Notes under the pieces: model-generated
Seen by the model: the letters and a program-made list of their open reading frames with translations, nothing else
Told to the model about the DNA's origin: nothing
Databases searched by the model: none
Shown here: in pieces, positions 33,779 through 42,326 of the stretch
How the letters are laid out: the number at the start of each line of letters is the position of its first letter
Position numbering within the stretch: the stretch's first letter is position 1
Source of the DNA: JASHVB01 sp035523995
GTDB taxonomy: Bacteria; Pseudomonadota; Alphaproteobacteria; Acetobacterales; Acetobacteraceae
Assembly: GCA_035523995.1 (NCBI GenBank)
Contig: DATKPQ010000013.1
Location: 57,213 to 121,212, forward strand
Reading direction: 5' to 3'
Length of the DNA stretch: 64,000 nt
Translations under genes and position numbers: made by a program

Positions 33779-34939
33779 TCAGGCCGCGTCGGGCCTGACC
33801 ACCGTTGGCCGCTGTTGCTGGCTCCCTCGCTCGTTGCGCATCAGCGCCCGGATCGCATCGGCGTCCATTTCCACACGCTGGCGCGGCAAGGCGCGCGGGT
33901 ACTCCCGCTGCAGGAAAGCAACAAGCTTCTCGCGGACTTCGCAGCGCAAGTCCCAGGCCTGGCCGGAGTTGCGCGCGCTCACCAGCGCGCGAAGCTGTAC
34001 CACGTTCTGGATGCTCTCCACCACCTGCAACACGACCACCTTGCCGTCCCACAGCTTGCTTTCGTGCACGATGCGGTTCAGTTCCTCGCGCAAGCGGTCT
34101 ACCGGCACCGTCCAGTCCACGTTCAGATGCACCGAACCGAGCAGATCCGCACTGCGATGCGTCCAGTTCTGGAATGGCTTTTCGATGAAATAGGTCAGCG
34201 GCAAGATCAGCCGCCGCAGGTCCCAGATGCGCACCACGACGTAGGTGCTGTTGATTTCCTCGATCCAGCCCCACTCATTTTCCACCACGACCGCGTCTTC
34301 CACGCGGATCGGCTGGGCGAGAGCGATCTGAATGCCGGCCAACAGATTGCTGAGCACCGGCCGGGCCGCCAGGCCAACGACCAAGCCGGCGGCGCCGGCC
34401 GATGCGAACAAGCTGACGCCGAACTGGCGCACGGCGTTGATGGTCATCAGGGCCGTGCCGGCGGTGACGATCAGGATCAGAACCTGGATGGCGCGTTGCA
34501 GGATCCGCACCTGGGTGACGTGCTTGCGCGCCAGCAGGTTGTCGGCGAGGTCGACCCGAAAGCGCGAAAGATAGATCGTTGCCGACAGTGCCAATGCGGC
34601 GTTCAATCCCCAGCCGACCGCCAGCACGAATGCCACCAGTAACACGTGGCCCAACGCCAGGGTGACGGCATGGGAGAAATTGGCCGCTGGCAGTGCGGCG
34701 CCGAGCACCATCACGAGCAACACTGCGGCGACGGGGCCGCGGCCTTTATCGATCAGCAATTGCGGGAGCGTGCCGTAGCGCGCGCCGATACGGCCCAGCA
34801 AGCGCAGCGCCCAGTTGTACAGCAGCAGCGCGATCGCGGCAGACCCCACCAGAACAACGATGCCGGCCAACCAAGGCGGCGCCCAGGCCAGCGCGCTGTC
34901 GACCTTCTCCAGGACTACGGTCAGGCCATCGGTCCGCAT
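33779..34939 (-). CDS. MscS-family mechanosensitive channel
   Basis: A 386-residue inner-membrane protein with about five helices before the MscS core. The pore-lining helix is GVSLFASAGAAGLVVGLAAR, rich in Ala/Gly as in MscS. It is followed by PVLSNLLAGIQIALAQPIRV, VENEWGWIEEINSTYVVVR and the cytoplasmic beta domain with LPLTYFIEKPFQNWTH. These channels release solutes on osmotic downshock. The ATG at 34939 has GAGAG upstream; a TTG at 34972 is an alternative start. Confidence 0.9.
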   Translation of the reverse strand: MRTDGLTVVLEKVDSALAWAPPWLAGIVVLVGSAAIALLLYNWALRLLGRIGARYGTLPQLLIDKGRGPVAAVLLVMVLGAALPAANFSHAVTLALGHVLLVAFVLAVGWGLNAALALSATIYLSRFRVDLADNLLARKHVTQVRILQRAIQVLILIVTAGTALMTINAVRQFGVSLFASAGAAGLVVGLAARPVLSNLLAGIQIALAQPIRVEDAVVVENEWGWIEEINSTYVVVRIWDLRRLILPLTYFIEKPFQNWTHRSADLLGSVHLNVDWTVPVDRLREELNRIVHESKLWDGKVVVLQVVESIQNVVQLRALVSARNSGQAWDLRCEVREKLVAFLQREYPRALPRQRVEMDADAIRALMRNERGSQQQRPTVVRPDAA

Positions 34940-35094
34940 CGTATTGCTCTCTGTCGCGGTGGATGGGTACAACTGTTGCCGGGCGACCCGGTTTGCTCAT
35001 TGCGCACAGCCAGCACGGATAACAGACTTGCGCCGAGCCACGGGAAGTTGTTCGCTCCTGCGATTCGCGGAACAACATCGCAGGAGACGGCAGG

Positions 35095-35739
35095 ATGATC
35101 ACGGAACCTGATGCGGGTCGTTTCATGCATGTCATCACCTCGGTCGCCGCGCTGGAAGCGGTGCTGGGGCGGGCGAACGAACGAGTTGCGCACAAGGTGA
35201 TAGATGTCGTGGACGTCCATTGCCGTCTCTTCATTGCGCGCTGCCCGTTCCTGCTGGTTGCCTCGTCGGATGCGGCGGGTGCGATCGACATTTCGCCGAA
35301 GGGCGATCCTCCCGGCTTCGTGCAGGTGCTGGACGACAAGACACTTGCCATCCCGGAACGGCCTGGCAATCGGCGCGCCGATACCTTCCGCAACGTGCTG
35401 CAAAACCCGTGCGTCGGCTTGATTTTCCTGATCCCGGGCAAGCGCGAAACGTTGCGCATCAGCGGACAGGCACAGATCGTACGCGATACCGCCTTGCGTG
35501 AGACCATGGCAATCGACGGCAAGCTGCCGGACCTGGCGTTGGTTGTGTCGGTGCAGGAAGCGTTCTTTCACTGCGCCAAGTGCATGATCCGTTCGGATAT
35601 TTGGCAGCCGGACGCCTGGCCGCCGCTGGACGGGCTGCCCAGCCTGGCCGAGACGGTCATTGCGCACGCAAAGCTGAGCAACAGCGTTGCGGAGATCCAG
35701 GGCTTCGTCGATATCGATGAACGCACCCGGCTTTATTGA
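35095..35739 (+). CDS. PPOX-type FMN-binding flavoprotein
   Basis: A 214-residue split-barrel flavoprotein of the pyridoxamine 5'-phosphate oxidase superfamily, MSMEG_1061-like subgroup. Features are FIARCPFLLVASSDAAGAID, SPKGDPPGFVQVLDD, GNRRADTFRNVL and FHCAKCMIRSDIW near the end. It probably binds FMN or F420; substrate unknown. Divergent from the MscS gene. A single gene with no operon partner. Confidence 0.85.
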   Translation: MITEPDAGRFMHVITSVAALEAVLGRANERVAHKVIDVVDVHCRLFIARCPFLLVASSDAAGAIDISPKGDPPGFVQVLDDKTLAIPERPGNRRADTFRNVLQNPCVGLIFLIPGKRETLRISGQAQIVRDTALRETMAIDGKLPDLALVVSVQEAFFHCAKCMIRSDIWQPDAWPPLDGLPSLAETVIAHAKLSNSVAEIQGFVDIDERTRLY

Positions 35740-35874
35740 CGGGCGCGAAGGCGATCAGTCCCGACGGCTGGGGCTATCCGCCGAACCTGGTGGTATGACT
35801 CTGACAGACCGCGCCTGCTTGTCATTGCGCGTTGATCGCCGGCCTGGTGCCGCCGCGAGAACGACATCCGCTGG

Positions 35875-35902
35875 GGATTGCTTCGCTTCGCTCGCAATGA
35901 CA
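35875..35902. repeat. Dispersed GTCATTGCGAGG-type repeat
   Basis: GGATTGCTTCGCTTCGCTCG then CAATGAC. It is preceded at about 35785-35832 by the companion segment CTGACAGACCGCGCCTGCTT then GTCATTGCG, which recurs at 37311 and 38091. Confidence 0.75.
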
Positions 35903-35930
35903 TTTGCGGGAGGGCGCGGCCTGCGGGTTG

Positions 35931-37166
35931 TTAGTCGCGCTCCCCCTCGCGCTCCAATATGGGCCGGACGAAATGCAGCAAATTGCCGCCGGTAAAAAGG
36001 TGCCCCGCGACGCCGGCTGCCGCAGCCGCAGCCAGGTCAGTGGGTTGGTCGCCGATCAGCACGCAGCGTGCCGGGTCCAGTTCCCATATCGCGATCAGGT
36101 CCAGCAGCATTCCGGGCTCCGGCTTGCGCCAGGGATGGGCCTGGCGATAGGCGTCGACCACGGCGTCCTCATGATAGGGACAGTAACGGGCGTCATCGAT
36201 CGTGCCGCCGGCGCGGCGCGCCTCGTCCGCCATCCAGTCGAGCAAGTCGCGTACTGCCGCCTCGTCATAATAGCCGCGGGCCACGCCGGATTGGTTCGTC
36301 ACTACGAACACGTGCCAGCCCGCTTGCGTCGCGAAGCGGATCGTGTCCAGCGCGCCGGGCATCCATTCGAAGCGGTCGCGCGTGCCGACATGGCCGTGGT
36401 CGACATTCAGCACGCCGTCACGGTCCAGGAACAAGGCGCGGCGATGCAATAGCGCGGGCAGCTCGGTCTGGGCGCGGGCGAAATCGTCAGGGACGCCGAT
36501 GTCGCGGAAATAGCCGCCACCGACCGTGCCGCGCAGCGTTCCGGCGGCGGCAAGAAGCGGCATGACATCGGCTTCCAACGAGCCGGATGGCGACAGCGCA
36601 TCGATGAGCGTACGGCGGAACAGATAGATTCCGGCGTTGATCACACCGGGTGTGCCGGGCGGCGGACGTTCGCGGAACGCGGTTATGCGGTCACCTTGCA
36701 ATTCTACCACGCCGAAGCGCGAGGCGTCTGACAGCGCGCGCAGCAACATGCGGCCGGTGACAGCGTTATCGTCGGTCGCTGCCGCCGACAGCAGGTTGGC
36801 CAGGTTGCAGTCCAGCAGCGAATCGCCGTTGCACAGCAGAAAGCGGTCGGCCAGCCGGTCGCGCGCATGAAAGACCGCGCCACCAGTGCCGGCCCGGAAC
36901 GGCTCCTCCGCGATCGCTATGCGAGCCGCGCGCGGCAGGCTGGCCTCGATCGCCGCGGCGGCGTGCATCACCTGATCCGACAGATGGCCGGTCAGCAGCA
37001 GAAACTCGGTGACGCCGAAGCGGACCAGCTCGCGCAGCAGCCATGCCAGGAACGGCCGGTCACCACACGGCAGCAGCGGCTTCGGCGTGGTGGCGGTCAG
37101 GCTGCCCAAGCGTGTGCCGAGTCCGCCGGCCAGCACTGCACATTGTTTGACCGTTACGGCCTGCAT
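35931..37166 (-). CDS. Fused sugar-phosphate nucleotidyltransferase and HAD phosphatase
   Basis: A 411-residue two-domain protein. Residues 1-225 are a GT-A type nucleotidyltransferase: AVLAGGLGTRLGSLTATTPKP, LLCNGDSL and GVINAGIYLF. Residues 235-405 are a HAD-IIIA phosphatase: ALFLDRDGVLN (nucleophile and acid Asp), FVVTNQSGVARG, KPEPGML and VLIGDQPTDLAAA. The combination resembles GmhB (heptose 1,7-bisphosphate phosphatase) fused to an HddC-type heptose-1-phosphate guanylyltransferase, used for GDP-heptose or similar sugar donors. The GmhB zinc loop has only its first half (CPYHED); the later CxC is HPW. Start ATG at 37166 is followed by the typical kinase-free N-terminus. Confidence 0.85.
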   Translation of the reverse strand: MQAVTVKQCAVLAGGLGTRLGSLTATTPKPLLPCGDRPFLAWLLRELVRFGVTEFLLLTGHLSDQVMHAAAAIEASLPRAARIAIAEEPFRAGTGGAVFHARDRLADRFLLCNGDSLLDCNLANLLSAAATDDNAVTGRMLLRALSDASRFGVVELQGDRITAFRERPPPGTPGVINAGIYLFRRTLIDALSPSGSLEADVMPLLAAAGTLRGTVGGGYFRDIGVPDDFARAQTELPALLHRRALFLDRDGVLNVDHGHVGTRDRFEWMPGALDTIRFATQAGWHVFVVTNQSGVARGYYDEAAVRDLLDWMADEARRAGGTIDDARYCPYHEDAVVDAYRQAHPWRKPEPGMLLDLIAIWELDPARCVLIGDQPTDLAAAAAAGVAGHLFTGGNLLHFVRPILEREGERD

Positions 37167-37510
37167 GCGTGTCCCCACCCTTTGCCCTGCAGACAATCTC
37201 GCCCGACCGCGAGCGCCGGCCTCGGCTTGTCATTACGGGTATTTGGCAGACAGGCAAGCGTGGACCGATGGTCCGAACCAAACGTCATCATCCGCTTGGC
37301 GTGGTGACTTTGACAGATCGCGCCTGCTGTCATTGCCAGCGAGGCGAAGCGACCGCGAAATAGATCAGGTGGTTGCCACCAGGCCGCCGATCCGGGGGCA
37401 CGCGGCGGGCTGCAGGCGCCGGGTAGCAAGGGGCTACCGGCCGTGACAGACTCCGCCGGCCACGACTGCAATCAGTCGCCGCACGAGTCGCCTGCCGCAA
37501 GGAACCACTG
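37167..37510. other. Intergenic region with dispersed repeat
   Basis: 344 nt between divergent genes. The segment 37303-37356 (TTTGACAGATCGCGCCTGCT then GTCATTGCCAGCGAGG) is another copy of the repeat cluster seen at 35785 and 38091. Nothing else recognised. Confidence 0.6.
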
Positions 37511-38026
37511 ATGGACGTACGCCCCGCCACCACGGCTGACCTGCCGGAGATCCAATCGATCTACGCTCACCACGTACTGCACGGCACCGGAACGTTCGAG
37601 GAAGTCCCGCCCTCGGTCGAGGAGATGACCGAACGCTTCGCCAAGGTGACAGACCGCGGCTGGTCGTGGCTGGTGGCGACCGATGCGACGGGCGTGCTGG
37701 GCTACGCCTATTACACGCAGTTCCGTGACCGCACCGCCTATCGCTATTGCGTCGAGGACAGCGTGTATGTGCGCGAGGACGTCCGCGGCCAGGGCGTCGG
37801 CAAGGCGCTGGTGCTGAAACTGATCGAGCAAGCGACGGCGGCCGGCCTGCGGCAGATGATTGCGGTGATCGGCGATTCGGAGAATGTCGGCTCGATCGGC
37901 GTGCACGCCAGCCTGGGCTTCCGCAACATCGGCACGATGCGTGCGGTCGGGATCAAGTTCGGCCGCTGGCTGGACGTGGTTTCGATGCAGCGCGCGCTCG
38001 GCCGTGGCGACGCGGATGTCCCGTGA
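37511..38026 (+). CDS. GNAT N-acetyltransferase, phosphinothricin type
   Basis: A 171-residue acetyltransferase. DVRPATTADLPEIQSIYAHHV and TGTFEEVPPS are typical of the Pat/MnaT group, which acetylates phosphinothricin, methionine sulfoximine or similar amino acids. The acetyl-CoA loop is VREDVRGQGVGKALVLKLIE and the C-terminal SLGFRNIGTMRAVGIKFGRW closes the fold. The first codon follows a short leader with AAGGA. A related gene (53116) is elsewhere in the window. Confidence 0.87.
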   Translation: MDVRPATTADLPEIQSIYAHHVLHGTGTFEEVPPSVEEMTERFAKVTDRGWSWLVATDATGVLGYAYYTQFRDRTAYRYCVEDSVYVREDVRGQGVGKALVLKLIEQATAAGLRQMIAVIGDSENVGSIGVHASLGFRNIGTMRAVGIKFGRWLDVVSMQRALGRGDADVP

Positions 38027-38378
38027 CCAAAACCTCTCCCGCGAAGTGGGAGCGGCCTGGTAAAGCGGGGGCAGCCTGGTGTTGTGATCCTGACAGACCG
38101 TGGCCGCTCCACATGTCATTGGGAGCGAAGCGAAGCAATCCCCAATGGGGGATCGCACGTTCTCTCGGCGAAGGTGGTTTTGCTTCGCTCGCAAGAAGGT
38201 TCCCGTCATGGCCGGGCTTGACCCGGCCATCTTTCCCAACTGGTCGGACGCGCACAGAACGCGTTCCGCTTGTTAATACGTCGATGGCCGGGTCAAACCT
38301 GGCCGCGGCGAAAAACGTGTGGCGCGCTGCACTTTCGTCCAGCCGCGGGTCGGCGCGTCCGGCCGGTGGCAACCCGCG
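38027..38378. other. Repeat-rich intergenic region
   Basis: 352 nt made almost entirely of dispersed repeats. CCTCTCCCGCGAAGTGGGAG lies at 38031, the CTGACAGACCG/GTCATTGGGAGCGAAGCG block at 38091-38140, the palindrome at 38208-38230 and the composite repeat at 38308-38383. No gene supported. Confidence 0.65.
38208..38230. repeat. Palindrome ATGGCCGGG...CCCGGCCAT
   Basis: A perfect 9-bp stem (38208-38216 / 38222-38230) with a 5-nt loop. This GTCATGGCCGGGCTTGACCC-type element is a well-known kind of intergenic repeat in alphaproteobacteria. A half-copy, GATGGCCGGGTCAAACCTGG, lies at 38283. Confidence 0.75.
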
Positions 38379-38383
38379 ATGAC
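38308..38383. repeat. Composite repeat, copy A
   Basis: About 76 nt starting GCGAAAAACGTGTGGCGCGC and ending CCCGCGATGAC. It is roughly 80 percent identical by eye to copy B at 42111-42187. Its end overlaps the chosen start of the AmpG-like gene. Confidence 0.7.
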
Positions 38384-39668
38384 AGCAGTCAAGATCCATC
38401 AGAATCACAGCACTCGACCTCTCCCACTCGGCGGGAGACGTTTATTGGCGCTGATGGCCACCTACGGCTTCGTCTCCGGACTGCCGCTGTCTCTCTCCGG
38501 ATTCACGCTCCGCCTGTGGCTGTCCGACAGCGGCGTCTCCCTGGCGGCGATCGGCATCACGGCCAACATCAGCCTGGCCTACTCCCTGAAATTCCTCTGG
38601 GCTCCTTTGCTCGACCAGACCGCGCCCCCCGGCCCGCTGCGCCGCTTCGGCCGCCGCCGCGGTTGGTTGCTCGCCATCCAGCCAGCGCTGGTGGCAGCCG
38701 CGGCGCTGCTGGCCCTGTCCCACCCGGCCACCCTGCCGCTCGGATCGCTCGCAGCCGGCGCCCTGGTCGCCTTCCTGTCCGCCAGCCAGGACATCGTGAT
38801 CGATGCCTGGCGCATCGAGACCTTTCCCGCGCGGCTGCAAGGCGCGGCGATGGCGGCCTATGTCTGGGGCTACCGCGTCGCGCTGCTGATCGCCACCACG
38901 GGTGTCATCGCCGCTGCTACGCGGATCGGCTGGCACATGTCGTTGCTCGGCGTCGCCGCGCTGCTGGGCCTTGGCGTTGGTGTCACGCTGCTCGCCCCCG
39001 AGCCGCGGACGGAAACAATCCGCGTCGCCTCTGCCTTCGCCGCGCGCATGCGCCATGCCGTGCTGGAACCGCTGACAGAATTCTTCGCGCGCCCCGGCGC
39101 ATGGGGCATCGTCGCCTTCGTCGCCTTGTTCAAGCTGGGCGAAGCGATCGCCGGGATCATGACCGCGCCGTTCTATCGCGCCCTGGGCTTCGGCCAGAAC
39201 GCGATCGCCGCGACGGGGCCGTTCTCGCTGGTCGCAACGCTGGCCGGCATTACGCTGGGAGGCTGGCTGGTATCGCGTCTCGGTGTGGGTCGCGCCTTGC
39301 TGTGCACCGGTTGGGCGCAGACGCTGGCGATGATCATGTACGTGGTCCTGTCGCGATCCGCGGGCCAGCATGGCGTGCTGTACGGCACGGTTGCCGTGGA
39401 AGCCTTCGCGCAGGGCATGGCCGACGCGGCGTTCATCACCTACCTGTCGGGGCTTTGCTCCGTTGCATTCACCGCGACGCACTACGCGCTGCTGTCGTCC
39501 CTGGCGGCGCTGACCGTTCACACGCTGGGCGGCTTTTCCGGCGTGCTGGCGGCAGCATTGGGGTGGACGCGGTTCTACGTCGCGTGCTGCTTCGCGGCGC
39601 TGCCCGCGATGCTGCTGATGCTATGGCTGCTGCGCCGCTATCCGCCGGCGGAGCAACGTGCCGGTTAA
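38379..39668 (+). CDS. AmpG-like MFS transporter
   Basis: A 429-residue 12-helix carrier of the AmpG group, which imports muropeptides for cell-wall recycling in enterobacteria. ATYGFVSGLPLSLSGFTLRL, SLKFLWAPLLDQ, RRGWLLAIQPALV and SASQDIVIDAWRIETF are characteristic. The start is uncertain: ATG at 38379 gives 25 extra residues encoded by repeat DNA (the CCTCTCCCACTCGGCGGGAG palindrome at 38417-38436), while TTG 38445 or ATG 38454 would begin just before the first helix. No ampD or beta-lactamase gene is nearby. Confidence 0.85.
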   Translation: MTAVKIHQNHSTRPLPLGGRRLLALMATYGFVSGLPLSLSGFTLRLWLSDSGVSLAAIGITANISLAYSLKFLWAPLLDQTAPPGPLRRFGRRRGWLLAIQPALVAAAALLALSHPATLPLGSLAAGALVAFLSASQDIVIDAWRIETFPARLQGAAMAAYVWGYRVALLIATTGVIAAATRIGWHMSLLGVAALLGLGVGVTLLAPEPRTETIRVASAFAARMRHAVLEPLTEFFARPGAWGIVAFVALFKLGEAIAGIMTAPFYRALGFGQNAIAATGPFSLVATLAGITLGGWLVSRLGVGRALLCTGWAQTLAMIMYVVLSRSAGQHGVLYGTVAVEAFAQGMADAAFITYLSGLCSVAFTATHYALLSSLAALTVHTLGGFSGVLAAALGWTRFYVACCFAALPAMLLMLWLLRRYPPAEQRAG

Positions 39669-39974
39669 GCCCGGCGAGCATGCACCGTTCTGCCCCGCCC
39701 CGCCGCATGTCATAGCGAGGAGCGAAGCGACGAAGCAACCTCGGTCGTGCGGGCCCAAGGACGCCCCGGCAGCGTCGTGATATGCATCGCCCGATAGGCC
39801 AAACAAACGCTGATTCGCACAATTTCCGTCCGGTCCGGGATGTTACGTGACCTCACCGTCGCGGGAAGTGCCCGGTGTATCTGTCCCGGATGTTAACGCT
39901 GGATTCCGACCGTCTTGAGCGGCTTGCCGTCGCAGCGATCTGTCCGGGCATGCGCGGTCGGTCGAATGAGGGGC
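39669..39974. other. Intergenic region with one dispersed repeat
   Basis: 306 nt before the aldo/keto reductase gene. It has the repeat at 39709-39740; otherwise nothing recognised. Confidence 0.5.
39709..39740. repeat. Dispersed GTCATTGCGAGG-type repeat
   Basis: GTCATAGCGAGGAGCGAAGC then GACGAAGCAACC, followed by CTCGGTCGTGCGGG. The copy at 41979 has the same continuation. Confidence 0.75.
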
Positions 39975-40943
39975 ATGAGCATGGGAACTCCTGACACGCT
40001 TCGCGATACGAGGATTCCTCTCACCCACGGATCTGGGGCGATGCCTGCCGTCGGGTTTGGCACGCTGATCCCGGATCCGCTGGTGACCAGACAAGCGATG
40101 AAGATCGCATTGGACGTGGGATTTCGGCATTTCGACTGTGCAGAACGCTACCGCAATGAAGACGCGGTCGGCGATGCGATGCAGGCAGTGTTCAAGGCGG
40201 GGGCGATCCGGCGCCAGGACGTCTTCGTCACCACCAAGCTATGGAACACCAACCATCGCCCCGAACGGGTCAAACCCGCCTTCGACGAAAGTCTGCGGCG
40301 ACTGCAACTCGATTATGTCGATTGCTATCTCACCCACACCCCCTTCGCTTTTCTGCCGGGCGACGATCAGGACCCGAGGGATGAGCAAGGTCAGGTGATC
40401 TATGACCGCGGCGTGACGCTGATCGAGACGTGGCAGGCGCTCGAGCGCCTCGTTGACGACGGTCGCTGCAAGGCGATCGGCCTGTCGGATGTCAATTTGG
40501 AAAAGCTGCGAGAAGTCGTGGCTGGCGCGCGGATCAAGCCCGCGGTGGTGCAAGTCGAATCCCATCCGTATCTCCCTGAGTGGGAACTCCTGGACTTCTG
40601 TCGCGAGCATGGGATTGTCCTGCTGGCGTTTGCAGCATTGGGACACGGCCTGAGTCCGAGAATGCTGGATGACCCGGTGATCACCAGCATTGCGCAGCGT
40701 GTCCACAAGACGCCGGCACAGGTTGCTTTGGCCTGGGCCGTGCAACGCGGCACCGCGTTCCTGACCACCTCGACCAAACCCGCCAACATCCAGGCGAACT
40801 TCGACATATCCGACCTGCCCGAAGACGCCATGCAGGAGATTCGAGAGCGCATTACGACGAACATCCGTTTCAACACCGTTGTGGAGACCGGCGTGCCCGG
40901 ATTCATCCCCCGAACCAACGACCAGGAGCGGCAACATGCCTGA
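39975..40943 (+). CDS. Aldo/keto reductase
   Basis: A 322-residue NAD(P)H-dependent (beta/alpha)8 oxidoreductase. The catalytic tetrad is visible: Asp and Tyr in FDCAERYRNED, Lys in TTKLWNTNHRP and His in CYLTHTPF. GLSDVNLEKL and AVQRGTAFLTTSTKPANI are the cofactor-binding segments. It reduces aldehydes or ketones; substrate unknown. Several in-frame ATGs occur; 39975 follows GAGGGGC. It overlaps the SnoaL-like gene by eight bases, so the two are probably coupled. Confidence 0.87.
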   Translation: MSMGTPDTLRDTRIPLTHGSGAMPAVGFGTLIPDPLVTRQAMKIALDVGFRHFDCAERYRNEDAVGDAMQAVFKAGAIRRQDVFVTTKLWNTNHRPERVKPAFDESLRRLQLDYVDCYLTHTPFAFLPGDDQDPRDEQGQVIYDRGVTLIETWQALERLVDDGRCKAIGLSDVNLEKLREVVAGARIKPAVVQVESHPYLPEWELLDFCREHGIVLLAFAALGHGLSPRMLDDPVITSIAQRVHKTPAQVALAWAVQRGTAFLTTSTKPANIQANFDISDLPEDAMQEIRERITTNIRFNTVVETGVPGFIPRTNDQERQHA

Positions 40944-41316
40944 GGCTGCGATTCGAGAATCGCTCGACCGCCACTGGGCGGCGGCGGATGCCAACGACTT
41001 CGACCGGGAGCATGACATCTACCGGGACGATGCAGTGCTCGAGTACCCGCAATCCGGCGAGCGCATCAGGGGCCGCCACAACATCCAGGCCTCGCGCGCC
41101 GCACAGCCGAATGCGAAGCGCTTCACGGTGCGTCGTATTCTTGGCAGGGGCGATCTTTGGATCTCGGAATTCATCCTCACCTATGATGGCCAGCCGACCT
41201 GGTCGGTAAGCGTCATGGAGTTCCTGGATGGCAAGGTCGCTCGCGAGACCCAGTATTTCGGCGACCCGTTCGAGCCCGGCCCTTCGCGCGCCCATCTCGT
41301 CGAGCGAATCGGATGA
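40936..41316 (+). CDS. SnoaL-like/NTF2-fold protein
   Basis: A 126-residue protein of the cone-shaped NTF2-like fold. RESLDRHWAAADANDFDREH, DDAVLEYPQSGERIRGRHNI and RETQYFGDPFEPGPSRAHLV are typical of the SnoaL-like group, in which most members have no known reaction. The ATG overlaps the end of the aldo/keto reductase gene. It may be a small isomerase or binding protein acting with that reductase; this is inference from gene order. Confidence 0.82.
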   Translation: MPEAAIRESLDRHWAAADANDFDREHDIYRDDAVLEYPQSGERIRGRHNIQASRAAQPNAKRFTVRRILGRGDLWISEFILTYDGQPTWSVSVMEFLDGKVARETQYFGDPFEPGPSRAHLVERIG

Positions 41317-41344
41317 CCTCGGCACGCCAATAGCGCGCCCGCGC

Positions 41345-41929
41345 ATGCTGGATCGGGCAGAGCTGCCCATCGAAACCGCCGAGCTCGCCCGTTTTCTGCT
41401 CGGCAAGATGCTCGTGCGCGTACTGGCTGAAGGCGTGGTGGCCGGCCGCATCGTGGAGACCGAGGCATATGGCATCGGCGACCCCGCCGGTCACGCGTGG
41501 CGGGGCATGACCCCCCGCAACCGCGTGCTGTTCCTCGAGCGCGGGCACGCCTACGTCTATCTCGCGTATGGCATCTCCTTCATGTTGAACGTCTCCAGCG
41601 AGACCCGCGATGTGGGCGCCGGCGTCCTGATCCGGGCGATCGAGCCAACCCATGGCATCGCGATCATGGCGCGCAATCGCGGCACCGAGCGAGCGCGCGA
41701 TTTGACGCGCGGCCCGGGCCGGCTGTGTGCAGCGCTCAAGATCGATCGCCGTTTGGACGGGATCGACCTTTGTCAGGCCGGCCCGCTGTGGCTCGGATCC
41801 GATGGCCAGGCGCCGTACGACATCGGGCAAAGCATACGCATCGGCATTACCCGCGCGATCGACAGTCCGCTGCGATTTTATCTTCGCGGCAATCGGTTCG
41901 TCAGCGGGCCGCTCGCGCTGAACAGATGA
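41345..41929 (+). CDS. DNA-3-methyladenine glycosylase (MPG/AAG type)
   Basis: A 194-residue alkylpurine DNA glycosylase. It flips out and excises 3-methyladenine, hypoxanthine and similar bases. Key segments are LARFLLGKMLVR, AGRIVETEAYGIGDPAGHAW (Glu and Tyr of the active site), MTPRNRVLF, GHAYVYLAYG and LTRGPGRLCAALKI. Length and motifs are complete. It follows the SnoaL-like gene by 28 nt in the same direction. Confidence 0.92.
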   Translation: MLDRAELPIETAELARFLLGKMLVRVLAEGVVAGRIVETEAYGIGDPAGHAWRGMTPRNRVLFLERGHAYVYLAYGISFMLNVSSETRDVGAGVLIRAIEPTHGIAIMARNRGTERARDLTRGPGRLCAALKIDRRLDGIDLCQAGPLWLGSDGQAPYDIGQSIRIGITRAIDSPLRFYLRGNRFVSGPLALNR

Positions 41930-41978
41930 GAATTCACAAATGCCCAGAACGACATGGCCCGGCCCGCACCGCCCCAGG

Positions 41979-42010
41979 TCACTGCGAGGAGCGAGGCGAG
42001 GAAGCAAACT
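41979..42010. repeat. Dispersed GTCATTGCGAGG-type repeat
   Basis: GTCACTGCGAGGAGCGAGGC then GAGGAAGCAAAC, followed by TCGGTCGCTCGGG as at 39709. Confidence 0.72.
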
Positions 42011-42110
42011 CGGTCGCTCGGGTGGACGGACTCCCCGGGCACTCGTCCGAACAAGGTAGCTTCGCCGCTTTGCAGTCCTGGCAAGAAAGTTGCCGTCAAG
42101 CCCCGCCATG

Positions 42111-42187
42111 ACGAAAAACGCGTGGCGCGCTGCACTTTCATCCGGTCGCAGGTTGGCCGCGCCGGCCGATGGGCAACTCGCAGTGAC
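42111..42187. repeat. Composite repeat, copy B
   Basis: ACGAAAAACGCGTGGCGCGC and following sequence to CGCAGTGAC, matching copy A at 38308-38383. Both are preceded by GCAAGAA(A/G)GTT(C/G)CCGTCA. Confidence 0.7.
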
Positions 42188-42326
42188 ATGGGGCGCGTAG
42201 CTCAGTTTTGCCACAAATCCCCCCGGCCGAAATCGCCAAAAACGCCCAGCATTCAACAATCGCCGGCACAGCCGGAATGTTAGGTCGTTGCAGTCGATAC
42301 AAATCCCAACGACCCCGAGGTCTGCG

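Larger units (their letters stand above)
41930..42326. other. Repeat-rich intergenic region
   Basis: 397 nt with the repeat at 41979-42010 and composite repeat copy B at 42111-42187. The remainder up to 42326 is the leader of the efflux operon; no promoter was convincingly identified. Confidence 0.55.
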
